From NCBI GenBank assembly GCA_963703175.1, contig OY969794.1, positions 930,001 to 994,000 of the forward strand: 64,000 nucleotides of DNA. Reading direction: 5' to 3'. The translations under genes were made by a program, and so were the position numbers. Under the pieces are notes generated by a model. It saw only the letters and a list, made by a program, of their open reading frames with translations, made no database searches and was not told the origin of the DNA. Positions 1-7,697 of this stretch are shown here, piece by piece. Source of the stretch: VRUE01 sp963703175. Its GTDB lineage: Bacteria; Actinomycetota; Thermoleophilia; Solirubrobacterales; 70-9. How positions within the stretch are numbered: position 1 is the stretch's first letter; each line of letters begins with the position of its first letter.

Positions 1-1
1 C

Positions 2-760
2 GAGAGCGCCCGCATCGTCGTCCTCGGGGTTGGCGGGCTCGGCGGCTGGTCCGCCCTCTCGCTTGCCTGCTGCGGGGTTGGGGAGATGCTGCTGATCGAC
101 GGCGATCGGGTCGAGGAGAGCAACCTCAACCGGCAGGTTCTCTACACGGAGGCCGACATCGGTCGACCCAAGGTCGAGGTAGCCGCGGAGCGGCTCGGCG
201 CCTTCAACTCGCGCATGCGGCTCGACACGATTCCCGAGCGGGTCGACGGCGAAGAGTCAGTTGCCGCGGTGATCGACGGCTACGACCTGGTGATCGATGC
301 CGCAGACTGGCCCGCGCACGAAATCGAGCAATGGGTCAACGGTGCCTGCTTTGAGGCGGAGATCCCCTACATCACGATGAGCCATTTCCCGCCGATTGCC
401 CGCGTGGGGCCGCTCTATATCCCCGGGATAACTGGCTGCTTCGCCTGCCAGGTCGCCGCCTACCGGCGCAGCTACCCGATGTTCGATGTTGCGATCGAAC
501 AACGCCGCGCAAAGCCATCGCCAGCGGCGACCCTAGGGCCAGCCTGCGGCCTGATCGGCGGCCAGGTCGGCCTCGACATCATGCACCACCTGACCGGGCT
601 GGCCGAGCCCTCAACCCAAGGCGTCGGCCACATCTACGACCTGCGCACGATGGAGGTAGAACGCGAGCCAGTGGTGCCCGAGCCAGACTGCCCCGTCTGT
701 GGCCACCTGCCTACCGCGGTACCGCGTGGCGAGGGAGAGACGAAGGCGGGTCGCAAGTAA
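2..760 (+). CDS. ThiF/MoeB/HesA-type E1-like adenylyltransferase, 5' end cut by window
   Basis: The frame is open from base 2, and the nucleotide-binding motif GVGGLGG lies upstream of the first ATG (86), so the true start is before the window. The N-terminal part is the Rossmann fold of ThiF/MoeB/E1 enzymes, which adenylate the C-terminus of a ubiquitin-like sulfur carrier or a peptide. LLIDGD and NLNRQ follow the glycine-rich loop as expected. Two CxxC pairs (CFAC and CPVC) near the C-terminus would bind the structural zinc of this family. Its substrate cannot be told, because the upstream neighbours are missing. Roles in thiamine or molybdopterin sulfur transfer, or in peptide modification, are all possible. 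Confidence 0.8.
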   Translation, partial: ESARIVVLGVGGLGGWSALSLACCGVGEMLLIDGDRVEESNLNRQVLYTEADIGRPKVEVAAERLGAFNSRMRLDTIPERVDGEESVAAVIDGYDLVIDAADWPAHEIEQWVNGACFEAEIPYITMSHFPPIARVGPLYIPGITGCFACQVAAYRRSYPMFDVAIEQRRAKPSPAATLGPACGLIGGQVGLDIMHHLTGLAEPSTQGVGHIYDLRTMEVEREPVVPEPDCPVCGHLPTAVPRGEGETKAGRK

Positions 761-875
761 TCGGGATACGCAGGCGCAGAGCGCGCCGCGCGTCGAAAGC
801 CATCCACATGCCAACCAGGGTTATCCCCGAGAGGTGCCCGATCATCAAGACTCCGCGCGACGGAACCGCGATACC

Positions 876-881
876 TAGAAT
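876..881 (+). promoter_or_regulatory. Possible -10 box of tRNA-Thr
   Basis: TAGAAT lies 10 bp before the tRNA-Thr 5' end, a plausible spacing for a short leader. No convincing -35 box is visible upstream, so this is a weak call. Confidence 0.3.
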
Positions 882-891
882 GACCCCGAGC

Positions 892-964
892 GCCGGCGTA
901 GCTCAGTTGGTAGAGCACTTCATTCGTAATGAAGGGGTCCCCGGTTCAAGTCCGGGCGTCGGCT
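892..964 (+). tRNA. tRNA-Thr (anticodon CGT)
   Basis: The 73-nt sequence folds as a cloverleaf. The acceptor strands GCCGGCG and CGTCGGC pair with one G-T wobble. The D arm contains AGCTCAGTTGGTAGAGC. Anticodon stem CTTCA/TGAAG encloses loop TTCGTAA with anticodon CGT at 925-927, which reads ACG. The T loop is GGTTCAAGTCC. No CCA is encoded. Confidence 0.95.
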
Positions 965-984
965 CTTAGCCGCACCAGGGAGGG

Positions 985-1734
985 CTAGGACAGCGGGGTA
1001 CCGGCGAGGCTGGCAACTTTCCAGCTGCCGTCTTCGTTCGCCATCGGCATCGCCAGGACCGTGCCGTCGATACCGGTATAGATGACGAAGGACTGGTCGC
1101 CTTCAACCCTCAGCGAGCCGACGTTAGCCTTTTCTGCTTCGGCCTTCATCGAGCTTTTCGCGGCAGGGTTCGTCAGTTTTCCAAGGATCCCCGCGCAGCT
1201 CTTGTCTTCGATCTGTTTCGACTGGGCACCGAGTTTTTCGAACGATTCGACAACTGCCTTCGACATGTAGTCGCAGGCAGCCGCCCAATTGCCCTCGGCG
1301 CGCGCATCGAGGAAGTTGTGCAGAGCGACGGCAGCCGCGTTGAGCTCCGGGGTATCCGCCTCTTCGCCGAATTCCTGGACGCTGTTGTCGCCGCCCTTGA
1401 CCCGGAACTGCGTCGAACCGCCGCCAGAGTCGTTGTGCTGTTTGGGGACGAACTTGGCTGCTTCGTCGGCTTTGGATTTGCCGGACCCTTCGTCGCCGGA
1501 GCCGGACTTGCCTTCATTGCCGCTCTTCGTATCACCCTGCTTCGAAACGCTATCGCCCGAGTTACCTTCCGCCTGGCTCTGGCTGCCGCCCTCAGCATTA
1601 GTCGCGCTGGAGCTATCGCTTCCCCCGCAAGCAGCCAGACCCAAAGCCACGAGCAGCACAGCGAGTCCCGCGGCCAGCGTCTTCGAAACTCTCCTCACGG
1701 ATTTGATTCTAGAGAACGGCACATTTGTGTACAT
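985..1734 (-). CDS. Exported lipoprotein with low-complexity linker
   Basis: The protein starts with a basic stretch and a hydrophobic segment ending in the lipobox LAAC, so it should be lipid-anchored outside the membrane. A Ser/Gly/Lys/Glu-rich linker of about 70 residues follows. The C-terminal domain (about 120 residues, with NFLDARAEGNWAAAC) resembles small NTF2-like folds seen on actinobacterial lipoproteins, but I cannot assign a family. Start choice is uncertain: ATG at 1734 gives MYTNV; GTG at 1698 (VRRVSKTL) would put the signal peptide at the very N-terminus and may be the real start. It is divergent from the response regulator. Confidence 0.7.
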   Translation of the reverse strand: MYTNVPFSRIKSVRRVSKTLAAGLAVLLVALGLAACGGSDSSSATNAEGGSQSQAEGNSGDSVSKQGDTKSGNEGKSGSGDEGSGKSKADEAAKFVPKQHNDSGGGSTQFRVKGGDNSVQEFGEEADTPELNAAAVALHNFLDARAEGNWAAACDYMSKAVVESFEKLGAQSKQIEDKSCAGILGKLTNPAAKSSMKAEAEKANVGSLRVEGDQSFVIYTGIDGTVLAMPMANEDGSWKVASLAGTPLS

Positions 1735-1858
1735 CTGAGCAAGCGCCCCGCCAGGCCGAGTCCGGCAGGGCAATAAGAAGGAGAATAAACATACACGTAC
1801 GGAAATGCCAAGGAACGAGAATGGTATGAGGCAACCGGGGCCCATAGGATCGGTGCCG

Positions 1859-2488
1859 ATGGCGGAGGGGATTTCCATCGTTCTGGCCGACGACCACACG
1901 GTCGTTCGACGGGCGCTCCTGCTGCTGCTGGAGGAGGAGCCGGGCTTCGAAGTCGTCGCCGAGGCAGAGGATGCCGAGGGGGCGATCCGCTACCTGCGCG
2001 GACACAAGCCCGATGTACTGATACTCGACCTCAACATGCCGGGAAAGCCCAGCCTGGAGGCGATTCCAGACATGCGCGAGGCCTCGCCGCAGACCAGGAT
2101 CGTCATCCTCACGATGCAGAAAGAGCCCGCCTTCGCTCGGCAGGCGCTGCAGCTTGGCGTGCTCGGCTACGTGCTCAAGGACGCAGCCGAAGACGAGCTG
2201 GTGCAAGCGGTTCGCCGGGCGGCCATCGGCGAGACCTATCTGCAGCCGGCGCTGGGGGCGAAGCTGGCCGCCGAACTGGAATCGACCGCTACCGACCTGA
2301 GCGAGCGCGAGACCGACGTCCTGCGCCTGATCGCCCTCGGCTACACCAACGCCGAGATCGCCGAGAAGCTCTACATCAGCGTGCGCACGGTAGAGACCCA
2401 CCGCGCCCATATCCAGCAGAAGCTCGGCGTCTCGAGCCGCGCCGAGCTAGTCCGCAGCGCGCTCTCCCGGGGGCTCGTCGAGACTTAG
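1859..2488 (+). CDS. NarL/LuxR-family response regulator
   Basis: An N-terminal receiver domain has the acidic pair DD at residues 11-12 and the phospho-acceptor in LILDLNMPG at about residue 57. The C-terminal LuxR helix-turn-helix (LSERETDVLRLIALGYTN, then VRTVETHRAHIQQKL) would bind DNA. ATG 1859 begins the receiver domain directly; upstream in-frame ATGs at 1805 and 1826 are possible, the latter with AAGGA in front. The likely partner is the histidine kinase on the other strand, whose 3' end overlaps this gene by 42 bp. Their target genes are unknown. Confidence 0.9.
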   Translation: MAEGISIVLADDHTVVRRALLLLLEEEPGFEVVAEAEDAEGAIRYLRGHKPDVLILDLNMPGKPSLEAIPDMREASPQTRIVILTMQKEPAFARQALQLGVLGYVLKDAAEDELVQAVRRAAIGETYLQPALGAKLAAELESTATDLSERETDVLRLIALGYTNAEIAEKLYISVRTVETHRAHIQQKLGVSSRAELVRSALSRGLVET

Positions 2489-4033
2489 GCCCGCGGGCGG
2501 AGCGGCCAGCGGGATCGAGGCCATCACCTTCGTGCCGGCGCCTGGGGTCGAATCAATCTGCAACTCGCCACCGGCCAGCTCGACTCGCTCACGCATTCCC
2601 GCTAGACCAAAGCCACTGTGGTCCGCGGCGGGATCGAAGCCCCGGCCATCATCGGATACGAGCAGGTCGAGGCGGCTCTCCACACAGCGGATCTGCAGCC
2701 GGGCACTACCGGCACTGGCGTGCTTGGCGACGTTGTTGAGTGCCTCTTGCGCCAGTCGGTAGACCACGGCCTCCAACTCCGAGTCCAAGCGGCCGGCATC
2801 AATCTCGAGGTCGGCCGTCAACTCGATCTCCGCGGCATGCGCGACTCGCTCGGCGAGGTCTTCCAGCGCGGCAACGAGGCCGAGCTGGTCGAGCGTGGCG
2901 GGACGCAGCTCGGTGATCAGCCGGCGCAGTTCGTCGATATCGCGGACTACATCGCGTAGTCCCTCTTCAACTGCACTTGAGAGCCGCTGCGGATCACCGC
3001 TCTTGAGGGCCGAAGAGAGCAGCAGGCGGCGAGATCCCATGCCCTGAAGAACCGTGTCGTGCAACTCGCGTGCCCAGCGCGCCCGCTCGCGCTCCGCCAC
3101 GACCAGACTCTGACGCAGCCTCTCCTCCGCCCACGATTGGACGGTGGCGACGGCCGTTGCGGCGCTCGCGGCCGCGGCCTTAAGCATCCGATCGTCTTCC
3201 GCATAGAAGCCGGGGCCTTCCTCAAGCCGATCGAGAGCGACGATCGCCCCCAGTGTGTGACCGCGAAAGTTGAGCGGCGCAAGCAAGGCAGCTGACGCCT
3301 CGATGCCGATCTCCTGTGCACCAACCAATGCTTCCTCTGAGGTCCCTGCCTCGACCGCGAGGTAGCGGCCAATCGGCGCCCTACCGCACTCACCGGCCGC
3401 GGCGACGACCTCACTGCGTCCCCCCTCTCGCAGTAGGACCAGCAGCGAGCGGGCGCCGACAAGCGCTCGGGAGCGCTTCGCGATCGTCTCCAGGACGCGG
3501 GTCGTCTCGGTCTCGCCGCCAACCGCGCGGGCGATCTCAGTGGTTGCCTCGAGCCCGTGAACGGCCCGCTCCAGCGCCGTCCGCTCTTCCTCGGACTGTC
3601 CATAGAGGCGAACGTTGAAGATCGCCACCGCGGCCCATTCGGCGAGGATCGTCGCCGCTTCCTCGTCGGCCTCATCGAAATCGCCAGCCGCCTTCTCTGT
3701 CAGGTAGAGATTGCCGTAGGCCTGCCCACGGACGACGATCGGCACGCCGAGGAAGCCTTGCATCGGCGGGGGTCCAGGCGAAGGGGTGCCGATGATCGCC
3801 TGCGCCTTCTCGTCGATGCCAACGTAGATAAGGCGCTCGAACTCGCGCCGGTCCTCGTCGAGGATGCCGAGGGCCGCGTAACGGGCACCGGTCAGCTCGC
3901 GCGCCACCGTGACCACCTCGTTCAGCGCCGCCTCGAGGTCGAGCTGTACGACCAAGTCCCGGCCGACGTCGATCAGCCGGCGAAGGCGATGCTCGTCGAG
4001 CACTTCGCGAGCCACAGAGCCAAAGTACCGCAT
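2447..4033 (-). CDS. GAF-domain sensor histidine kinase (NarL-partner type)
   Basis: The 528-residue protein has no membrane segment. Two GAF-like regions (about residues 20-150 and 175-310) form the sensor part. A HisKA_3 dimerisation box carries the phospho-acceptor histidine in ARELHDTVLQG. The C-terminal HATPase has the N box EALNNVAKHA and the G boxes DDGRGFDP and GFGLAGMRERV. This is the kinase type that phosphorylates NarL/LuxR-type regulators. It should be cytosolic and sense a small molecule, redox state or gas through the GAF domains. The gene ends inside the convergent regulator gene. Confidence 0.92.
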   Translation of the reverse strand: MRYFGSVAREVLDEHRLRRLIDVGRDLVVQLDLEAALNEVVTVARELTGARYAALGILDEDRREFERLIYVGIDEKAQAIIGTPSPGPPPMQGFLGVPIVVRGQAYGNLYLTEKAAGDFDEADEEAATILAEWAAVAIFNVRLYGQSEEERTALERAVHGLEATTEIARAVGGETETTRVLETIAKRSRALVGARSLLVLLREGGRSEVVAAAGECGRAPIGRYLAVEAGTSEEALVGAQEIGIEASAALLAPLNFRGHTLGAIVALDRLEEGPGFYAEDDRMLKAAAASAATAVATVQSWAEERLRQSLVVAERERARWARELHDTVLQGMGSRRLLLSSALKSGDPQRLSSAVEEGLRDVVRDIDELRRLITELRPATLDQLGLVAALEDLAERVAHAAEIELTADLEIDAGRLDSELEAVVYRLAQEALNNVAKHASAGSARLQIRCVESRLDLLVSDDGRGFDPAADHSGFGLAGMRERVELAGGELQIDSTPGAGTKVMASIPLAAPPAGLSLDEPPGERAAD

Positions 4034-4059
4034 AGAAACTGTGCGGTGCTAGGGGTCGC

Positions 4060-4803
4060 GTGATTAATAGATCGGCGAAGTGTTCTAAGGTCTACGCGAT
4101 CTTGGCTCGGGGAACAGCGACGGTCGTCGCGCTGGCCGCTGTGCTGGTGCTGGTGCTTTGTGGCGCATCTGCTTCGCCGCAAGGCCTCGTAGTCCTGCAA
4201 GGGGCCAGCTCCGGCTCGCATCTGAGCCTGAGCGTGGACGGCAACAAGCTGGTTGTCGAAGGGCCGATGGCCCACGAGGCCGGCGCCGGTTGTCGCCTTG
4301 CGCACCATCACAACCTCGCCGTCTGCCGGCTCGCCGGAGCCGGAGGGGTTGAAGTCGATATGGGACCGCGGGGCGACTTCGTCGAAGTGCTCGACCGCTT
4401 GCCGGTCCCGCTCACCGTCCACCTCGGTGACGGCTCCGACAAATTCATCGGCAACGGCGAGCCCGACACCTGCTACTCGGAAGGCGCACGGCGCAACCGC
4501 TGCATTGGCGGCGGCGGAGACGACATCTGCATCACTGGCCAGCAAAACAGCGACTGCGTCGGCGACGGCGGCGACGACTATTGCCAAACTGGCGCCGGCA
4601 GCGACGGCTGTTGGGGCGGGCCCGGAGACGACGTCTGCCGGATGGGGCCAGGGCAAGATGGCTGCCACGGCGAAGGCGGCCACGACGAGCTCTACGGCGG
4701 CCCCAGCGCCGACCAGCTCTACGGCGGCGAGGGCTACGACCACTGCGACGGCCTCCCCGGCTGGGGCCGTTCGCACGAGTGTGAGGCTGGACCGCAGCGC
4801 TGA
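4060..4803 (+). CDS. Secreted RTX-like repeat protein rich in cysteine
   Basis: GTG at 4060 opens a 247-residue protein with a long N-terminal signal segment (ATVVALAAVLVLVLCGASA). From about residue 125 it consists of glycine/aspartate repeats of the calcium-binding haemolysin type (GGGGDDIC, GDGGDDYC, GGPGDDVC, YGGPSADQLYGGEGYD). Unusually, almost every turn carries one or more cysteines. This would suit disulfide-stapled turns after export, which is my inference. The start lies only 26 bp from that of the divergent histidine kinase, so their promoters must overlap. No enzyme domain is visible. Confidence 0.75.
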   Translation: MINRSAKCSKVYAILARGTATVVALAAVLVLVLCGASASPQGLVVLQGASSGSHLSLSVDGNKLVVEGPMAHEAGAGCRLAHHHNLAVCRLAGAGGVEVDMGPRGDFVEVLDRLPVPLTVHLGDGSDKFIGNGEPDTCYSEGARRNRCIGGGGDDICITGQQNSDCVGDGGDDYCQTGAGSDGCWGGPGDDVCRMGPGQDGCHGEGGHDELYGGPSADQLYGGEGYDHCDGLPGWGRSHECEAGPQR

Positions 4804-4824
4804 ATTCGACGAATTTCGGCTCCG

Positions 4825-4851
4825 TGTCGATTTCGGTTCTGCTCATTCGTC
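4825..4851 (+). promoter_or_regulatory. Predicted ECF42-type promoter of the DGPF-sigma operon
   Basis: TGTCGA at 4825-4830 and CGTC at 4848-4851 are separated by 17 bp. This matches the ECF42 target motif as I recall it from the literature (TGTCGA at -35, CGA/TC at -10). It lies just upstream of the DGPF gene, whose ribosome-binding site AAGGAG is at 4878-4883, so the sigma factor probably controls its own operon. Confidence 0.65.
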
Positions 4852-4888
4852 GTAGGGGTAGAGGCAACCCAACGACGAAGGAGACACG

Positions 4889-5296
4889 ATGCGATTCATG
4901 ATGCTGATGTACCCGGGGATCGATACCGACGCTGAGAGCTGGGAGCCGAGCGCCGAGGACGTCGGGGCGATGACGAAGTACAACGAGGAGCTGACCAAAG
5001 CCGGCATCCTGCTCTCGCTCGACGGTCTGCGCCCGCCCGGCGACGGCGCCCGGGTCCGCTTCAGTGGCGGTACTCCAACCGTCACCGATGGTCCGTTCGC
5101 CGAGGCCAAGGAGGTCGTCGGCGGCTACTGGCTGATCCAGGTGCCCTCGAAGGAGGAGGCCGTGGAGTGGGCCTCGCGCTGCCCCGGAGCCAACGGCGAC
5201 TTCATCGAGGTCCGCCGCGTCTACGAGATGGAGGACTTTCCGGAGGACGTGCAGGCAGCTGGGCAGCTCTCGGAGAGGCCGCCCGAGCAGACGTGA
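4889..5296 (+). CDS. DGPF/YCII-domain protein
   Basis: This 135-residue protein belongs to the YCII-related family and shows the signature DGPFAEAKEVVGGYWLI near residue 72. Such proteins are typically encoded next to ECF42-type sigma factors. Their role is unresolved; they are not classical anti-sigma factors. AAGGAG six bases before the ATG supports the start. The stop overlaps the GTG start of the sigma-factor gene (GTGA at 5293), so the two are translationally coupled. Confidence 0.9.
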   Translation: MRFMMLMYPGIDTDAESWEPSAEDVGAMTKYNEELTKAGILLSLDGLRPPGDGARVRFSGGTPTVTDGPFAEAKEVVGGYWLIQVPSKEEAVEWASRCPGANGDFIEVRRVYEMEDFPEDVQAAGQLSERPPEQT

Positions 5297-6549
5297 GCAG
5301 CGGTGCCCAGACCGGCCGGGCTATCGAGGCTGTCTGGCGGATCGAGTCGGCGCGGCTGATCGCCGCCCTGGCGAGGATGACGGGAGACGTCGGCCTCGCA
5401 GAGGACCTAGCGCAGGACGCCCTAGTGGCGGCGTTGGAGCGGTGGCCAAAGTCAGGCGTCCCGGAGAACCCGGGCGCCTGGCTCATGGCCACGGCGAAGA
5501 ACCGGGCTATCGACCTGGCCCGCCGCGGCAAGCGCTTCGAGGATCGCCGCGAGCAGCTGGCGCGCGAGGCAGGACTGCGAATGGCGATGGACGCAGCCGA
5601 GCATGAGGCGGCGGTCGGCGATGACCTGCTCGGCCTGATCTTCACCTGCTGCCACCCACTGCTCTCAACCGAGGCACGCGTGGCGCTGACCCTGCGCCTG
5701 CTTGGCGGCCTCAGCACCGAGGAGATCGCGCGGGCGTTCCTGGTCTCGGATGCGACGATCGCACAGCGAATTGTGCGGGCGAAGCGAACGCTGAAGGAGG
5801 CGCACGCGCGCTTTGAGGTTCCACAGGACGCACAGCTCGACGAACGTCTGCCCTCCGTCCTGGAGGTGATCTACCTCGTCTTCAACGAGGGCTACGCGGC
5901 GACCGCGGGAGAGAGTTGGATGCGACTTGACCTCTGCGAGGAGGCGATGCGCCTCGGCCGCGTGCTCGCTGGGCTGGCGCCGAAACAGCCCGAGGTGCAT
6001 GGCTTGGTGGCGCTGATGGAAATCCAAGCTTCGCGAGCGCGGGCGCGGATCGGACCCTCGGGGGAGCCGGTGCTGCTGCTCGACCAGGATCGAGCGCGCT
6101 GGGATCCACTGTTGGTGCGGCGCGGCCTCGCCGCCCTGGAACGTGCCGAAAAGCTCGGTCGCGGTGCCTTCGGCCCCTACACCGTGCAGGCGGCGATCGC
6201 GGCATGCCACGCACGCGCCCGCAGCGCCGAGGAAACCGAGTGGGTGCGGATCGCGGCGCTCTATGACGCCCTCGCCCAGCTCACCCCCTCCCCCGTGGTC
6301 GAACTCAACCGCGCCGTCGCGGTCGGGATGGCGTTTGGACCCGCGGCGGGCCTGGAGCTGGCCGACGGGCTTGTCGCCGAAGGCGCGCTCGACGGTTATC
6401 ACCTGCTGGACAGCGTCCGCGCCGACCTGCTCGCCAAGCTCGGCCGCACGGAGGAGGCACGGGAGGAGTTCAAGCGCGCCGCGGCAATGACCGAGAACGA
6501 CCGCGAGCGCGACCTTCTGCTGGAACGGGCTCGTAAGGTTGGCACGTGA
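5293..6549 (+). CDS. ECF RNA polymerase sigma factor with long C-terminal extension (ECF42 type)
   Basis: The GTG start is fixed by the 4-bp overlap with the DGPF gene. Sigma region 2 (LAEDLAQDALVAALERWP, then NRAIDLARRGKR) binds the polymerase and the -10 element. Region 4 (LGGLSTEEIARAFLVSDATI) binds the -35 element. About 240 further residues follow, ending in TPR-like helices (LAKLGRTEEAREEFKRAA). This architecture and the DGPF neighbour are typical of ECF42, where the extension rather than an anti-sigma factor is thought to control activity. The stop overlaps the start of the methyltransferase gene. Confidence 0.93.
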   Translation: MSSGAQTGRAIEAVWRIESARLIAALARMTGDVGLAEDLAQDALVAALERWPKSGVPENPGAWLMATAKNRAIDLARRGKRFEDRREQLAREAGLRMAMDAAEHEAAVGDDLLGLIFTCCHPLLSTEARVALTLRLLGGLSTEEIARAFLVSDATIAQRIVRAKRTLKEAHARFEVPQDAQLDERLPSVLEVIYLVFNEGYAATAGESWMRLDLCEEAMRLGRVLAGLAPKQPEVHGLVALMEIQASRARARIGPSGEPVLLLDQDRARWDPLLVRRGLAALERAEKLGRGAFGPYTVQAAIAACHARARSAEETEWVRIAALYDALAQLTPSPVVELNRAVAVGMAFGPAAGLELADGLVAEGALDGYHLLDSVRADLLAKLGRTEEAREEFKRAAAMTENDRERDLLLERARKVGT

Positions 6550-7295
6550 GCGGCGCCGCCTACGACCGACTGGGGCTCGGCTACAGCGCCGTGCGCCGAC
6601 CCGAGCCGCGGATCGCGGCCCGGGTCGAAGCGGCGCTGGGCGATGCGAAGAGCGTGCTCAATGTCGGCGCCGGGACCGGCTCTTATGAGCCGACGGAACG
6701 CGAGGTGACCGCGGTTGAGCCATCGCAGACGATGATCGACCAGCGCCCTCCAGGATCGGCGCCGGTGGTCCAGGGCGTCGCCGAGGAACTGCCCTTCGCG
6801 GACGACAGCTTTGACGCCGCGATGGCGATGATCACCGTCCACCACTGGAGCGATGCCGGTCAAGGGCTGGCGGAGATGGCCCGGGTAGCGCAGCAGCGAG
6901 TGGTCGTCCTCAGCTTCGACTCGACACCGGCCGCCGGGCTCTGGCTGCACGACTACTTCCCCAGAGCGCTCGACTATCACGACAAGGCGATGCCGCCGAT
7001 CGACGAGCTGGCCGCGTTGCTCCCCAATACCTCGGTCGAACCGGTGCCGATCCCGAACGGCTGTGCGGACGGCTTCTTCCTCGGCATCTGGGATCGCCCC
7101 GAGATGCACCTGGACCCAGACGTCCGCCGCGCCAGTTCGGTCTGGCACCCGATCCCCGATAGCGAGATCGAGCACGGGCTCGCAATGCTGAGGGCCGATC
7201 TCGAGAGCGGCGAGTGGGACGAACGCAACGGTCACCTACGCGAGTTGCCACAGCTCGACGTGGGCCTGCGCCTGATAGTCGCCAAACTGAACTGA
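6546..7295 (+). CDS. Class I SAM-dependent methyltransferase
   Basis: The 249-residue protein carries the SAM-binding motif I LNVGAGTGSYEP near residue 38, an acidic residue in VTAVEPSQTM at the end of strand 2, and a UbiE-like post-motif (ELPFADDSFDAAMAM). The substrate is unknown. GTG at 6546 overlaps the sigma-factor stop by 4 bp, so it is the third gene of the ECF42 operon. The operon ends at the tRNA-Ser gene on the other strand. Confidence 0.88.
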   Translation: MSGAAYDRLGLGYSAVRRPEPRIAARVEAALGDAKSVLNVGAGTGSYEPTEREVTAVEPSQTMIDQRPPGSAPVVQGVAEELPFADDSFDAAMAMITVHHWSDAGQGLAEMARVAQQRVVVLSFDSTPAAGLWLHDYFPRALDYHDKAMPPIDELAALLPNTSVEPVPIPNGCADGFFLGIWDRPEMHLDPDVRRASSVWHPIPDSEIEHGLAMLRADLESGEWDERNGHLRELPQLDVGLRLIVAKLN

Positions 7296-7299
7296 AGAG

Positions 7300-7386
7300 C
7301 GGAGGGGGTGGGATTCGAACCCACGAGCGCCTTGCGACGCCAACAGTTTTCGAGACTGCCCCGTTCAACCGCTCCGGCACCCCTCC
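7300..7386 (-). tRNA. tRNA-Ser (anticodon CGA)
   Basis: The 87-nt cloverleaf has acceptor strands GGAGGGG and CCCCTCC, discriminator G and the long variable arm of class II tRNAs. The anticodon stem GCAGT/ACTGT encloses loop CTCGAAA with anticodon CGA, which reads UCG. Its 5' half is duplicated at 9898-9939 (see the repeats). Confidence 0.95.
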
Positions 7387-7387
7387 G
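7346..7387 (-). repeat. 42-bp direct repeat, copy inside tRNA-Ser(CGA) (attachment-like)
   Basis: This stretch runs from the anticodon loop of tRNA-Ser to one base beyond its 5' end and is identical over 42 bp to 9898-9939. The two copies bracket the insertion at 7388-9897. Confidence 0.9.
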
Positions 7388-7697
7388 AGGCTTAAACAAG
7401 CCAAATGCTAGCGGCGGACTTTCCCTAGGGAACGGATTAGGGAACGAAACCCGACCCGAAATCCCAGATCCGCCTCCGACAAGGCGGGCCACGGACCATC
7501 CGTGAGCCGATGACCTCGTCATGGCCGAGGAGACTAGCTATAGCGATCTGATCGGGGCATCCCGCAAGGCCAAGGGCCGGCGAAGACTCAATTAGCTGCT
7601 CGGTAGACGGTCAACTGATAGCGCGCACAAAGTGGACGGCTCATCAGTTACGAATCAGATGGCGATCTGATCAGACGGGCAATATGGGGGGCCACCG
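7388..7697. other. Non-coding stretch of about 310 bp beside tRNA-Ser
   Basis: No convincing gene is present. It contains the perfect palindrome TTCCCTAGGGAA at 7421-7432 and two copies of GCGATCTGATC (near 7542 and 7666), which could be protein-binding sites. TAGCAT on the minus strand near 7407-7412 could be the -10 box now serving tRNA-Ser. All of these are weak. Confidence 0.4.

Noticed and set aside
1289..1776. Plus-strand frames across the lipoprotein gene
   Set aside because: They are Ser/Leu- or Ala/Arg-rich mirror frames of a gene with clear signal peptide and lipobox on the other strand.
7521..7595. A 24-codon frame (MAEETSYSD...) beside tRNA-Ser
   Set aside because: It is too short, without ribosome-binding site or recognisable features. 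It could be the tail of a lost gene but cannot be supported.
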